A stretch of 16,460 nt of DNA from Saccoglossus kowalevskii. Taxonomy: Eukaryota; Hemichordata; Enteropneusta; Harrimaniidae. Every line of letters begins with the position of its first letter. Positions within the stretch are counted from its first letter, which is position 1. The notes under the pieces are model-generated. The model had not been told where the DNA came from and searched no databases. It worked only from the letters and a program-made list of their open reading frames with translations. The position numbers and the translations under genes are program-made. This document shows, in pieces, positions 1-9,028 of the stretch. Location: positions 27,316 to 43,775 of the forward strand of contig NW_003133355.1 in NCBI RefSeq assembly GCF_000003605.2, written 5' to 3'.

Positions 1-36
1 CTGACGCATGCGCAGGTGACGACTCCCCCACTTTAA
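1..36 (+). mobile_element. MITE family B, one arm, cut by the window edge
   Basis: Positions 1-36 are the reverse complement of 8394-8429 with only two mismatches (27 of 27 identical at 1-27). The arm ends inward in TTAA at 33-36. By comparison with the complete elements at 4405-4539 and 8394-8558, this is the right-hand arm; the partner arm would lie to the left, outside the window. Confidence 0.75.
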
Positions 37-250
37 ATTAATTATAAATTACAGCTAGAAAGGAAATATTCAAAACACTTTTGTTCGAGTTCCTTATACA
101 TATTCTTTACAGTATATGGTTGACTGTATTTATTACTATTTTCGCGACAGTTCCGAACATGGAATGTTACTGTTGTCTCTCCTGTTTTTTTGTGTGCAAA
201 TGGCAGGTGCCAGTGCTTACATATAGTGTATTTCATTCTATTACAATGTC

Positions 251-815
251 ATTACGGCAAACTAACGCATGTATACAGTGTAGTAACCCCAGAAACCATA
301 TTCCATGTTTAAGACTACGTAACAGGTCCATCTTTCTATCATAGTATCATTATGATAATTTAGTACATACATAGAGTGCATTTTACCACAGAAACCATAT
401 TCCATGTTTGGGCCTATGTGACAGGGCCGTGTGTCCATCTTCCTATCATAATGGTATTATGGTAATTTAATACATACACACAGTGCATTTAACCACAGAA
501 ACCATATTCCATGTTTGGGCCAATGTGACAGGGCTGTGTGTCCATCTTCCTATCATAATGGTATTATGGTAACTTAATACATACACACAGTGCATTTTAC
601 CACAGAAACCATATTCCATGTTTGGGCCTATGTGACAGGGCCGTGTGTCCATCTTCCTATCATAATGATATTATGGTAATTTAATACATACACACAGTGC
701 ATTTTACCACAGAAACCATAGTCTATGTTTGGAACAACATCATACATGACAGGATTGTGTGACCATCTTTCGCTAATAATTCCTTTATGGCAATTTGATG
801 CGCTGTCCTCAGGCT
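251..815 (+). repeat. 107-bp tandem repeat (minisatellite), about five copies
   Basis: Units begin CACAGAAACCATATTCCATG at 387, 494, 601 and (diverged) 708, exactly 107 bases apart, with an earlier 99-base variant at 288 and a partial decayed unit from about 251. The three middle units are nearly identical and the edges diverge, as expected when unequal exchange homogenises the centre. Short frames on the - strand (467-652, 628-879) repeat the same peptide and are by-products. Confidence 0.9.
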
Positions 816-1059
816 CACACGTCCCGGTCGGACACGAGCACCTGCGGCCTTTAACCAAAGTTCCCCAACATAACAACAATTGTGCTACCGGTGATCGGCT
901 TTGAAAACATGCGCGTGAATTATTGTCGTAGACTATGTTAGCTGTTCATCCAATCCTTATCGAATGTTTGAATTGAATGAAAGTTAAAGACCGGTAATAC
1001 GCATTCAGGCATCAAGAAATAAATCTACGCAAGGTGCTACCTGATCGTATTCTAAAATT
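816..1059. other. Unannotated spacer
   Basis: Ordinary mixed-composition DNA between the 107-bp array and the degraded family A MITE. I see no gene, repeat or RNA signature here. Confidence 0.5.
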
Positions 1060-1307
1060 GTTGGTGTCGACATCATACCTGGCAACCATCGCGATGAAAA
1101 CAAAGACCGAAAACTCCCAAACTTAGATAGCAGCAGTGATTCTCTTGAACAGTGTAACAAGACTCCCCCCCCCCTTGTGCACATGATTACTTCAAAGTTG
1201 AGTTTGCGCTGTGTCTGCGACTCAAGCTGTTTTCACCGGCGTTCCACAGCAGCTTGCGCAGAGCCCAAATAAACGTTATGTGACGTATCTTCGTCCCCGA
1301 GAATAAT
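1060..1307 (-). mobile_element. MITE family A, third copy, degraded and inverted
   Basis: Read on the - strand, it starts near 1307 with TATTATTCTCGGGGACGA and then carries GGGCTCTGCGCAAGCTGCTG, TGGAACGCCGGTGAAAA, CAAACTCAACTTTGAAGTAA, TTGTTACACTGTTCAAG and GGTTGCCAGG in the order found in the other two copies. The block containing the AACCAAATTTATATATG motif is replaced by a C-tract (1165-1174), and the distal terminus near 1060 is decayed. Confidence 0.75.
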
Positions 1308-1485
1308 ACTGTTCCATTGTTTGACACAATTACAACCAATTTGTGAAAATCTTTATTAGGTGTAGGGACTTGTTTTATATCATTATATCTTGCATCGCAT
1401 ATGATTCCCAATGCACGTTGTCGCATACGACTTATTTACCACTTCCGTGTCACTGAGAATGTTTTAGAACCGTACTGTGTCTGGG

Positions 1486-1745
1486 TGGAATATTCTAGAT
1501 TTTGTTTAGAAACTGGTTGAATAGGTAATAGAACACTGTAGGAGGCAATAGAAGGTAATGGAACATTCTAGAAATCGGTAGTAAGTTCCAGACTCATTAT
1601 GTATACTAATGTAATGGTCTATTTATAGACAGTGTGGGTATATATAGGGGAGTTGTTCAGCACTGAGATCAGATCGAAGATCTCGTTGAATTGTATTGGA
1701 GTTTAAGTATCTAGTTATTGGAGTAGTGGAGTTTTACCGCGTTAT
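1486..1745 (+). promoter_or_regulatory. Heat-shock-type promoter or solo LTR fragment
   Basis: A perfect heat-shock element GAACATTCTAGAA lies at 1561-1573 and an imperfect one, GAATATTCTAGAT, at 1488-1500. TATATATAGGGG at 1639-1650 is a strong TATA box. About 32 bases further, ATCAGATC near 1671 could serve as initiator, inside the hairpin GAGATCAGATCGAAGATCTC (1665-1684). The order HSE-TATA-initiator matches inducible heat-shock promoters and also the U3-R layout of some LTR retrotransposons. No heat-shock protein ORF or reverse transcriptase follows, so an orphan or solo LTR is the likelier source. Terminal TG...CA and target duplication could not be fixed. Confidence 0.5.
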
Positions 1746-2352
1746 TGTACTTGATGTTTGCAGAGTATAATAATACCAGTACCAGTTGAAACCTCATCTG
1801 TTGGTTCCGTGTTCGTATGTTATCATCGCCGCCAGGGAAGTCTGTATGTTACTGTTGCCATTTTGGTATTTGAACCATCACACCTGTACTATACCAATTA
1901 CGGTAATATTACGTTGCGTGTGACACACGTTTGGAAATTCATACAGCTTATTAAGAAATGTGATTTCCTGCAAATTACAATTACAGTCTAAGTGACGTAA
2001 AATATAGCTATTATAAAAAACACATATATTGAAAGTTTTCATTCAGAACGATCTACGTTTATACATGTAGGATTTACAACCACAAATACTATGAGCAATT
2101 AGTTCGCATTAATTTCTTGTAATTTTGTTTCTCCAAATATAGGGTACAATGTTCTGTTTTTTGTTTTGTTTTGTGATCATCTTAATTTTTGTTTTGTCGC
2201 CATTTATCGCCATTTTGGTATTTCCGCTCCAATAATTGTAAACATTTACTGAATCAGAATTGAGGCTTTCTTCACTTGTTGATCTCTACATATCTTGCAC
2301 AACGGTTATAGTGGAATCTACAGCGTACATTTTGACGTTACTATCTAGGGCC
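1746..2352. other. Region without recognisable gene
   Basis: Contains AT-rich DNA and a TTTTGTTTTG-rich stretch (about 2157-2197). A 77-codon open frame at 1758-1991 could be the downstream part of whatever the 1486-1745 promoter drove, but shows no recognisable domain. Confidence 0.4.
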
Positions 2353-2570
2353 CCGATGGATCGGAATCCAGAGGACGTAGGCTGTCAGCGAAAGAGAGGA
2401 AGACACCCGACAAGATGGAAGGAGACAGTTGAGAGGGATGCGAGGTCAGCTGGAGTTACTGGTGAGATATGCTCCATTGTTGCAGAACGACAAGAATGGC
2501 GAAACGTGGTCGCACTAGTGGCGATGCAATCGCCTTGGTTGCGAAAATAATATAAATAAATATAATCCAT
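2353..2570 (+). pseudogene. Relic 3' end of a non-LTR retrotransposon (LINE) polyprotein
   Basis: The frame ending at 2550 reads KRGRHPTRWKETVERD, then AGVTG and, further on, RQEWRNVV. This pattern (basic RGR-x-P-x-RW, acidic VExD, AGVT, then an R-x-WR-N block) is the recurrent C-terminal tail of endonuclease/reverse-transcriptase ORFs of non-LTR elements, as found scattered through many invertebrate genomes. It ends at a TAA followed by an AT-rich AATAATATAAATAAATATAA tail, as expected for a LINE 3' terminus. No reverse transcriptase motifs are upstream, so the copy is heavily 5'-truncated, the usual outcome of target-primed reverse transcription. The clade cannot be fixed from about 65 residues. 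Confidence 0.7.
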
Positions 2571-2605
2571 GTAGAATGGTACATAAAATAATGGCCTAAG
2601 TCTGC

Positions 2606-2935
2606 TATCCTCGGGGCGGAGCTACGTCACAGACGTTCCATGTTGCTAAGACGCGCACCACTGTACCATGCATTTCTATGGGCTCTGTGCGCGCTGCTGT
2701 GGAACGCCGGTCGAGCCGGTGAAAATTCGAGAAAACAACACAAACTCAACTTTAAAGTAATCGCGAACAACCAAATTTATATATGTTACACACGTAGGGC
2801 TAATTGTGTTGCACTGTTCAGAGGAGTTTCAACAATCATCCCAAAGTACCGTTTTATGCGAGTTTTGGGCCTTTGTTTTCACCGCCGCAGGTTGCCAGGC
2901 GGTAGAAAATGCCAGGATGTCCGCCCCCGAGGATA
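2606..2935 (+). mobile_element. 330-bp MITE, family A, best-preserved copy
   Basis: The element begins TATCCTCGGGGCGGA and ends with its inverse, TCCGCCCCCGAGGATA, giving terminal inverted repeats of about 14-16 bp bordered by TA on both sides. It has no transposase and is repeated at 14765-15074 (same orientation) and 1060-1307 (inverted). Shared internal blocks include CTGCTGTGGAACGCCGGT, the AACCAAATTTATATATG block and GTTGCCAGGCGGT. TA borders and short size suggest a Tc1/mariner-type non-autonomous element; this assignment is inferred. Open frames inside it (for example 2640-2972) recur in the other copies only because the DNA repeats. Confidence 0.85.
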
Positions 2936-4110
2936 TTGTACATTTAGTTTTAACAGGGTTACGATTTCTTAAATCGAACAGATTATTTGAGTAAGGAATG
3001 GGGGTAAGACTTAAACGACTGAAGACTTGTTACTTTACACGTGCAAATGCAGTTGATGTTGGATAATTTCCTAGTTCCAACTTAAAGTGGATCTACCAAC
3101 CAGAAAGTTTTAAAAATAAATTTGCATAGCAGATACGACTGTTCACAATAGACCAATTGCAGGTTTCTAGTTTCACGTGGTATTCTGTTCCATCTCAGAC
3201 TAGTAATACAAGTCTGAGGTTCCATACTACGTCAGCAACTTATAGCCTCGTTCTCGTAGTTGATTCAACCATATTTGCACCAGGCGACTACAAGTTTGTC
3301 AGAAATTTACATTAGGGAGAAATGACTGTCGAGGTCTCGTTGAGAGCGAGAAGCCGAGAGACTTGTGTTCCCCCGTCATCGTGTTCACTTTTCCGCTGAT
3401 CTATTTAATTATTGTATTAAGGACCGTCCACGAAAAGGGAGGAAAGGAAACATTATTTGAGCGGCAAAATATGACGTGCGGTGCTCGAGATTTCAACGAG
3501 ATTTCGGCAGCCATTTCCATCTAAGGTTCTTTATAATCTATAATCTACGAGACTTCGAATTGATGACGTACTCTGTCATATGACATATCACGTGATACTT
3601 GTACATCTATTTGTAGTGGCCGCCATTAACGGCAAATGCACCTGTCACGCACACGTACGATATCCCAAAGTGCATTGCTACTGTATTGGTAATACGACAC
3701 AGAAGCATGGTAATTGTGTGTTGTTTTTTCACTCAGTTTGATTTGTTCGTTTTTTCGCCGCTCGGGGGACGGTGCATTTTATTGTCTCGAACACGCTCGC
3801 GGTTCTTTGTACGTGACTGACATGAACAGATACACGAGTCGTGTATTCAAAACCCCTCTGAAATACATAATCGTCTTATGCGTTTGAAACTGCCGTCTTG
3901 TATATAGGTTATTTTGCCCCCAAAAAAAACTGGCTATAATTATCCGAAAATGAATATATGAATATATAAATAAATAGTAAACCTCATTCTAGCTGAAAAT
4001 ATTGTCCATTCATCAACATTTGTTTAGACGGAGGATTTTAGGAATTCGGCTACAATACTGAGCATATTAATTTTGTATTACGTGAATCCAGTTGTCTTAG
4101 ACTCGGGAAA
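2936..4110. other. Intergenic, no gene seen
   Basis: No ORF of note. A small perfect 8-bp hairpin CTCAGACT...AGTCTGAG lies at about 3196-3221, and AT-rich ATATATGAATATATAAATAA DNA near 3954-3975. The phrase GATGACGTACTCT near 3560 recurs near 15924, hinting at an unrecognised dispersed repeat. Confidence 0.4.
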
Positions 4111-4599
4111 ATACCTTCGGTACAACAAACCCGCTCCTTTCTCCTTATTATAAATATTTATAAATTTCAAATAGTAGTTGAATCCATTTTGGGCTGGTGC
4201 CTTATTATGCATTTCTTCTAATTTATTAATTTATTTCGTGTGACGCTTCCATGTACATTCTTTTTTTCGTTTGTATTATTTAGTTCTCTCATACCTCTAT
4301 CGGAGGAAGCAAAGGGAATAAATTATTATTATTATAGTCAGCCAATCGACACGCGAAGACAATTCAATGTTATTCAATCGGCCAATAGAATGCTTTCGTT
4401 TCGGTTTAAAGCGCGGTGGTCGTCGCGCAGCGCGTGTTCGAATTTCATGTAAATAAACAATGTACTTTACACGCGTTGTATACGTCGCTATAAGTCCCAT
4501 ATCGAACAGGACGCGGCACGACGACTACCGCCCTTTAAACTTTGAATATGATAAATATTTATAAAAATAAAGAGTACGGGTTTGTTGTGCTAAAAGTAT
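4111..4599. repeat. Long inverted repeat, probable MITE, with nested family B copy
   Basis: The left arm 4111-4165 (includes ACAACAAACCCG and TATAAATATTTATAA) is the inverse of the right arm 4543-4599 (includes CGGGTTTGTTGTG) over about 50 bases with small gaps. Between them is AT-rich DNA plus the 135-bp palindrome at 4405-4539, implying two successive insertions. Two CCAAT pentamers (4334, 4382) lie in the spacer; no gene is evident. Confidence 0.6.
4405..4539. mobile_element. MITE family B, 135-bp palindromic copy
   Basis: The left arm 4405-4442 begins TTTAAAGCGCGGTGGTCGTC, and the inverted right arm 4502-4539 ends GACGACTACCGCCCTTTAAA. The arms pair over about 37 bases with some mismatches, through TGTTCGA. 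TTAA borders both ends (4406-4409, 4535-4538), compatible with TTAA target duplications. No coding capacity. It lies inside the larger inverted repeat 4111-4599, next to its right arm. Confidence 0.7.
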
Positions 4600-5373
4600 G
4601 AGAAACGTATTTGCTATGAAGGCAAATTGATGAACTGAAGAATATAAAGTGACATTTTGCTTTCCACACATTTCGCGACATATCTGATGAGCGGCAGTCA
4701 AAGAAATATATTACACTTGTGAAAAAACTGATGATGCAAACCAGTTTCACGGATGACTGTTGATGAATCGATGCTGGCGCGCGATCAGTAACTTAGCAAC
4801 ATGAGAACACGAAACTCGTTTGTTCCCCTGTCAAGCGTACGTTAATATTTGCCATGCAACGGTTGTTTTATTGGTCATATAACCACCCTCGCATACTTCA
4901 ATCATATTATCCTTACTCGCTATGAGCACGATATGTTTTGCTAAATGAATGAGAATGCAAATGCGCCCTACATCGGTCTGGTTTTTATGACAGCCGTTGC
5001 TACGATTATTTTTTTTTTACCTAAGATCGCAAATAAAACCTCGCATATGTATTACCAGAGTTATTTTCTCTAATTACCGCGGCGTGTACAGTTGCAGGCA
5101 GTCGTTATTACGAATAAAAACCTCGCACAAATGAATATGACCTCTGAACTTCAATGAACGTCATCATCAGCGGATCGGTATTTTTTTTTTTTTTTCAATT
5201 GGCTCTCTAATTACCGCAGCGTGCATTGTTGCAGGTTGTAGGCAGTGTGTGTTATCGTTATCACATTTCATCCTCAAGATGGCGCATAGGGGTTAGCCAA
5301 TTTTAAATACGGTGTGGATGGAAAAGTGTGCGCATTGCAAGCTGTGTTTGCGTCATTTCAAATGATGATGTTG
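4600..5373. other. Intergenic with short local duplication
   Basis: No gene. CTCTAATTACCGCGGCGTG (about 5069) recurs as CTCTAATTACCGCAGCGTG (about 5205), each followed by GTTGCAGG. AATAAAACCTCGCA (about 5031) recurs as AATAAAAACCTCGCA (about 5115). These are old local duplications. CAAGATGGCG at about 5275 fits a YY1-like motif, with no supporting transcript evidence. Confidence 0.4.
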
Positions 5374-6550
5374 ACAAGTAACGTTTATATATGACTAATT
5401 AATAACTACTTAACTAGTAATATTGATTCTTGAATAATTACTAAGTGCGTAACCTGTGACATTAGTAGATAAACAATTACTAAGTGCGGAACCTGTGACA
5501 TTAGTAGATAAACAATTACTATGTGCGTAACAAGTAACGTTAATATATGAATAATTACTAAGGACGTAACTAGTAACATTGATTCATGAATAATTACTGA
5601 GTGCGTAGCTAGTAACGTTGATATATGAATAATTACTAAGGACGTAACTAGTAACATTGATTCATGAATAATTACTAAGTGCGTAACCCGTAACATTAGT
5701 AGATAAACAATTACTAAGTGAGTAACCTGTGATATTAGTAGATAAACAATTACTAAGTGCGTAACCTGTGACATTAGTAGATAAACAATTACTAAGTGCG
5801 GAACCTGTGACATTAGTAGATAAACAATTACTAAGTGCGGAACCTGTGACATTAGTAGATAAACAATTACTAAGTGCGGAACCTGTGACATTAGTAGATA
5901 AACAATTACTAAGTGCGTAACCTGTGACATTAGTAGATAAACAATTACTAAGTGCGTAACCTGTGACATTAGTAGATAAACAATTACTAAGTGCGTAACC
6001 TGTGACATTAGTAGATAAACAATTACTAAGTGCGGAACCTGTGACATTAGTAGATAAACAATTACTAAGTGCGGAACCTGTGACATTAGTAGATAAACAA
6101 TTACTAAGTGCGGAACCTGTGACATTAGTAGATAAACAATTACTAAGTGCGTAACCTGTGACATTAGTAGATAAACAATTACTAAGTGCGGAACCTGTGA
6201 CATTAGTAGATAAACAATTACTAAGTGCGTAACCTGTGACATTAGTATACAAACAATCATCATGTGCGTGACAAGTAACATTGACTCATGAATAATTACT
6301 AAAGACGTAACTAGTAAAATTGATATATGAATATTACTAAGTGCGTAACTAGTAACATTAGTATACAAACAATAACTAAGTGCGTAACAAGTAACGTTAA
6401 TATATGAATAATTACTAAGTACGTAACTAGTAAAATTGATATATGAATATTACTAAGTGCGTAACTAGTAACATTAGTATACAAACAATAACTATGTGCG
6501 TAACAAGTAACGTTGATATAAGAATAATTACTAAGGACGTAACAAATAAC
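5374..6550. repeat. 39-bp minisatellite, about 30 units
   Basis: The unit is 39 bases, anchored on AATTACTAAGTGCG followed by a TAACC or GAACC variant, ACATTAGTAGATAAAC. A homogeneous core (about 5690-6250) has near-identical units; the flanks carry diverged variants (GGACGTAACTAGTAACATTG types). At 6305-6536 a higher-order 116-bp block (two 39-mers plus a 38-mer) is repeated twice. Because 39 is divisible by three and the unit lacks stops in two - strand frames, long open frames result (5406-6368 and 5662-6252), reading 13-residue repeats such as SQVTHLVIVYLLM. I regard these as artefacts of the satellite. Confidence 0.95.
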
Positions 6551-6927
6551 ATTGATTTTTCATCAAGTACGGGTGGTTAACCAATATTATTGATAAGTGA
6601 ATCACCGTAATTAGATAAGTTTTGTCTGTGCCGTTATTGGCTGATTGTTGTTGTTGTGCTTCGTCAATCAAAAGAATTACAACGCCATCTGTCAGCTTAA
6701 CGATATGCTGTATAGTTACTGCAGCAGACAGTTTGGACATCGACTTAACGGCGTCGTAAAACCATCACTTCTTTTACGGCATCCAAGTCCCAAGCAGGAA
6801 TAAACTCTGATGCGAGTGGGCGATTTACAAGAATCTAGGAAGTGTCAACATTCAAATTATCTATGAGATCCATTTACCGGTTTAACGCAGGCAATTAATG
6901 TCTTGAAAAAGTGAGATGTTGAATTTT
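6551..6927. other. Spacer between minisatellite and foldback element
   Basis: No gene. It contains a short TTGTTGTTG run near 6648. A 69-codon - strand frame (6531-6740) shows no recognisable domain. Confidence 0.4.
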
Positions 6928-7438
6928 TCGAGTTACTAGCATCGAGTTACGAAAGCATCGAGTTACAAAATGACCACGCCAATATTTTAGAAACCACGCC
7001 TCTTGCGAGACCTCGTCAAATTGTAATTCTGTGCCCAATTAACATACATTTTTGTTTTTAATGAACGTCCACATTTAGTAATTTAATTAACAAAACCAGA
7101 CACCGAGTTACGGGCAACATAGATTTTTTGTTTTGTTTAACGTTCAAATTTAGTAACTCGAATGTTAATTAACATTTAACCAAATTTCGAGTTCTGGGAA
7201 ATATAAAACGTTAAACAGGACAAAAAAAATTATGTTGCCCGTAACTCGAAGTTTGAGGTGACTATTAATTAAAGTTCGAATTAATAAATATGGACGTTAA
7301 ACAACAAGTAACAATTTGCGTTGCTCAAAAATCAAAGTGTGGTTAACTGTTAATTGAACATCGAGTTACTACATACACGAGGTCTCACAAAAGTGGGCGT
7401 GGTCATTTTTGTAACTCGATGTTTTCGAAACTCGTTGC
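6928..7438. mobile_element. Foldback element with CGAGTTAC motifs, about 510 bp
   Basis: Almost the whole interval is an imperfect palindrome. The outer arms carry CATCGAGTTACAAAATGACC (from 6957) and its inverse ending near 7421. Inner arms carry CGAGTTACGGGCAACATA (7104) and its inverse ending 7248. The centre is the perfect palindrome ATGTTAATTAACAT (7162-7175). The octamer CGAGTTAC or its complement occurs about eight times. No protein is encoded. This fits a foldback or long-TIR MITE; exact ends and target duplication are unclear. Confidence 0.75.
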
Positions 7439-7768
7439 TCATTGCTCTCGTTTTACGTTAATGGTGCAGTATGGACAAAAAGCATTTTCTGCGATATTTC
7501 TGTTTGATACGGTATGTTAGAACAAGATTAATTTATTATTTATAGTGAATTAAAACGCTGCTTTTACAGCAGTTTGTATAATATTCTTTCAATGCAAACA
7601 GAAATATACTAATACGCATGCACAGGGATTGTTATGGTACGTACCAAATTAACTAATGCACATGCGCATTAGAGACTGTCGTTGTTTATTGATACTCAGC
7701 TGTGTGCTACTAAAACGTTGTTTTAGTTCATGATAGATCATAATCCGTCGTTCGTCATTTAGAATGCA
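7439..7768. other. Spacer, no gene seen
   Basis: AT-rich DNA. ACGCATGCACAGG (7615) and GCACATGCGCATTAG (7659) resemble the CGCATGCGC part of the family B arms but lack the rest, so they were not called as copies. Confidence 0.35.
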
Positions 7769-8028
7769 TTAACCTTTTCACCACCAGTTCCCTCTTTTCA
7801 TCAAAAACTGACAAAATAATCCCGCTTATAATCTGCACTTTAATTTTCAGAAGATTGAAACAAAGCCAAATTATTTGAGTAAAAACTGACAGATGACTCA
7901 ATGTCAAGATGACTTTTGTCTGTTGGCCCCAAAATTAGAATGTATTTCCAGAATTTTTGAAGATTATAAGGAAAACGTACAAAGCAGTTTCGGGCGGGAA
8001 AGTGAAAGTCTGGTGGTGAAAAGGTTAA
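7769..8028. mobile_element. piggyBac-type MITE with TTAA target duplication
   Basis: TTAA (7769-7772) is followed by CCTTTTCACCACCAG (7773-7787). The exact inverse CTGGTGGTGAAAAGG (8010-8024) is followed by TTAA (8025-8028). A 252-bp body with 15-bp perfect terminal inverted repeats starting CC and TTAA flanks is the signature of the piggyBac superfamily. There is no transposase, so it depended on an enzyme encoded elsewhere. The short frame 7893-8081 crosses the right end of the element and is not a gene. Confidence 0.85.
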
Positions 8029-8393
8029 AATCTCTCGAAGCTGTAAGGGGCATTCCTATTGCCCTTTACAGAAGCGCCTAAGTAAATGAATAACTATTAT
8101 GCGCAGTCGTGTATCATTACGCGGTTATATATCAGCGGTACGTAGTCTAAAGTTTGTGCGCTCCCTGGGGTCTCTGAAACTCAGTAACGCAAAGGAAGCA
8201 TGGCTCATGACGTAATTGCAGTCAGATGTTGGCTGATTGAAAATGACGTCATCGTAAGCGTTGTTAATCACCAGGATAAGATTTAGTTGAATGCTCCGTG
8301 TATCGTTGTAAACAAACCCGGATGGAGTATTTTACCTTCTTTGGTTGCATGAAGCCGGTCCTTAGTGTGACCTTTTTTCATATATTAGAATGG
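8029..8393. other. Spacer with full cAMP-response-type palindrome
   Basis: No gene. TGACGTCA at 8244-8251 lies within TGATTGAAAATGACGTCATC, whose inverse recurs at 15484-15502, suggesting a shared degraded repeat or a common regulatory site. Confidence 0.4.
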
Positions 8394-8558
8394 TTAAAGC
8401 GAGGGAGTCGTCACCTGCGCATGCGTCAGATGGCCATAGCGCGTCATTGTTTACAAACAAGCGTCTACCCATGAACCTTTGCATTTTTAGCGTGTGTTGT
8501 TATCGTCGCTTGGGACTGAATTTCCGCGCGTGCGCAGGTGACGATCCTCCCGCTTTAA
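8394..8558. mobile_element. MITE family B, 165-bp palindromic copy
   Basis: The arms are 8394-8429 and 8525-8558. They share TCGTCACCTGCGCA exactly and pair more loosely over about 33 bases. TTAA is at both outer ends (8394-8397 and 8555-8558), consistent with a four-base target duplication of piggyBac type, though the AGCG terminus is not the classic piggyBac CCC end. Internal sequence is about 95 bases with no ORF. Confidence 0.75.
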
Positions 8559-8821
8559 TAACATAACCCGATTATCGATCCAGTAGGTGGTTGTAAGAAT
8601 TGATCTGTCAGATCATAGAACAAGTAAAGACTCGACGATACATGGTTTGTGAATTATTATTATTACAGAAATAATTTACACATTTTCAAAAAAAAAACAA
8701 AAAACATAACAAAAATATCTTGGAATGGTTTATTCCTAGCTGAATATTCAATTAATATTTTCAGGGATAAATCAATCACTGGTAATTTATATTTGTGACG
8801 TCGATAAAACGTCCTTCATGT
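8559..8821. other. Upstream flank of the receptor gene
   Basis: AT-rich DNA with TTATTATTATTA (about 8653) and A-rich runs (about 8690-8705). No TATA box at a convincing distance was found. It may be intronic if the acceptor at 8845 is used. Confidence 0.3.
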
Positions 8822-8845
8822 ACTTTTTTTTTATCAATATTTCAG
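8822..8845 (+). promoter_or_regulatory. Candidate 3' splice acceptor in the receptor 5' leader
   Basis: A run of eight or more T residues followed by ATCAATATTTCAG matches the animal polypyrimidine-tract/AG acceptor. The AG is at 8844-8845. It would place the start of the leader-plus-coding exon at 8846, about 180 bases before the receptor ATG, with the first exon and promoter further upstream or outside the window. No matching donor could be assigned. Confidence 0.35.
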
Positions 8846-8975
8846 ATATTGTGATCGCGGATGGATTAAAAGGTCGTTCCTACTGTACGTGGAAGTTGTT
8901 GAAAGTTATTACACGATAACGAGAGCCGAATTGATCGACCTCAATCAGCCATATTGCAAATTGCCTCACTACAGC

Positions 8976-9023
8976 ATGTTTAACCCACGATTTGAAAACG
9001 AGTCTGCGAACGACAGAATCTGA
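8976..9023 (+). CDS. Upstream ORF in the receptor leader, 15 codons
   Basis: ATG at 8976 has A at -3. It opens a 15-codon frame (begins MFNPRFEN) that stops with TGA at 9021-9023, only five bases before the receptor ATG at 9029. If the leader is transcribed from this region, ribosomes would meet this uORF first, and reinitiation or leaky scanning would be needed to translate the receptor. A second minimal uORF (ATG GAT TAA) lies near 8860. The sequence shows the frame and spacing; the regulatory role is inferred, and no conservation test was possible. Confidence 0.35.
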   Translation: MFNPRFENESANDRI

Positions 9024-9028
9024 ATAGA

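Noticed and set aside
2640-2972. 110-codon + frame
   Set aside because: Lies mostly inside the family A MITE; similar peptides at 14659-14988 and on the - strand at 1187-1426 come from other copies of the element.
5406-6368. 320-codon - strand frame reading 13-residue repeats
   Set aside because: Explained by a 39-bp tandem repeat lacking stops; a second frame (5662-6252) is open for the same reason and there is no non-repetitive domain.
7893-8081. 62-codon + frame with acidic, cysteine-containing sequence
   Set aside because: Crosses the right end of the piggyBac-type MITE, so the frame is a chimera of element and flank; no domain recognised.
1-8429. Giant 8.4-kb transposon bounded by the near-perfect inverted repeats at 1-36 and 8394-8429
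   Set aside because: The same arms form compact palindromes at 4405-4539 and 8394-8558 with TTAA at their outer ends, so they are arms of separate short MITEs. No transposase lies between them.
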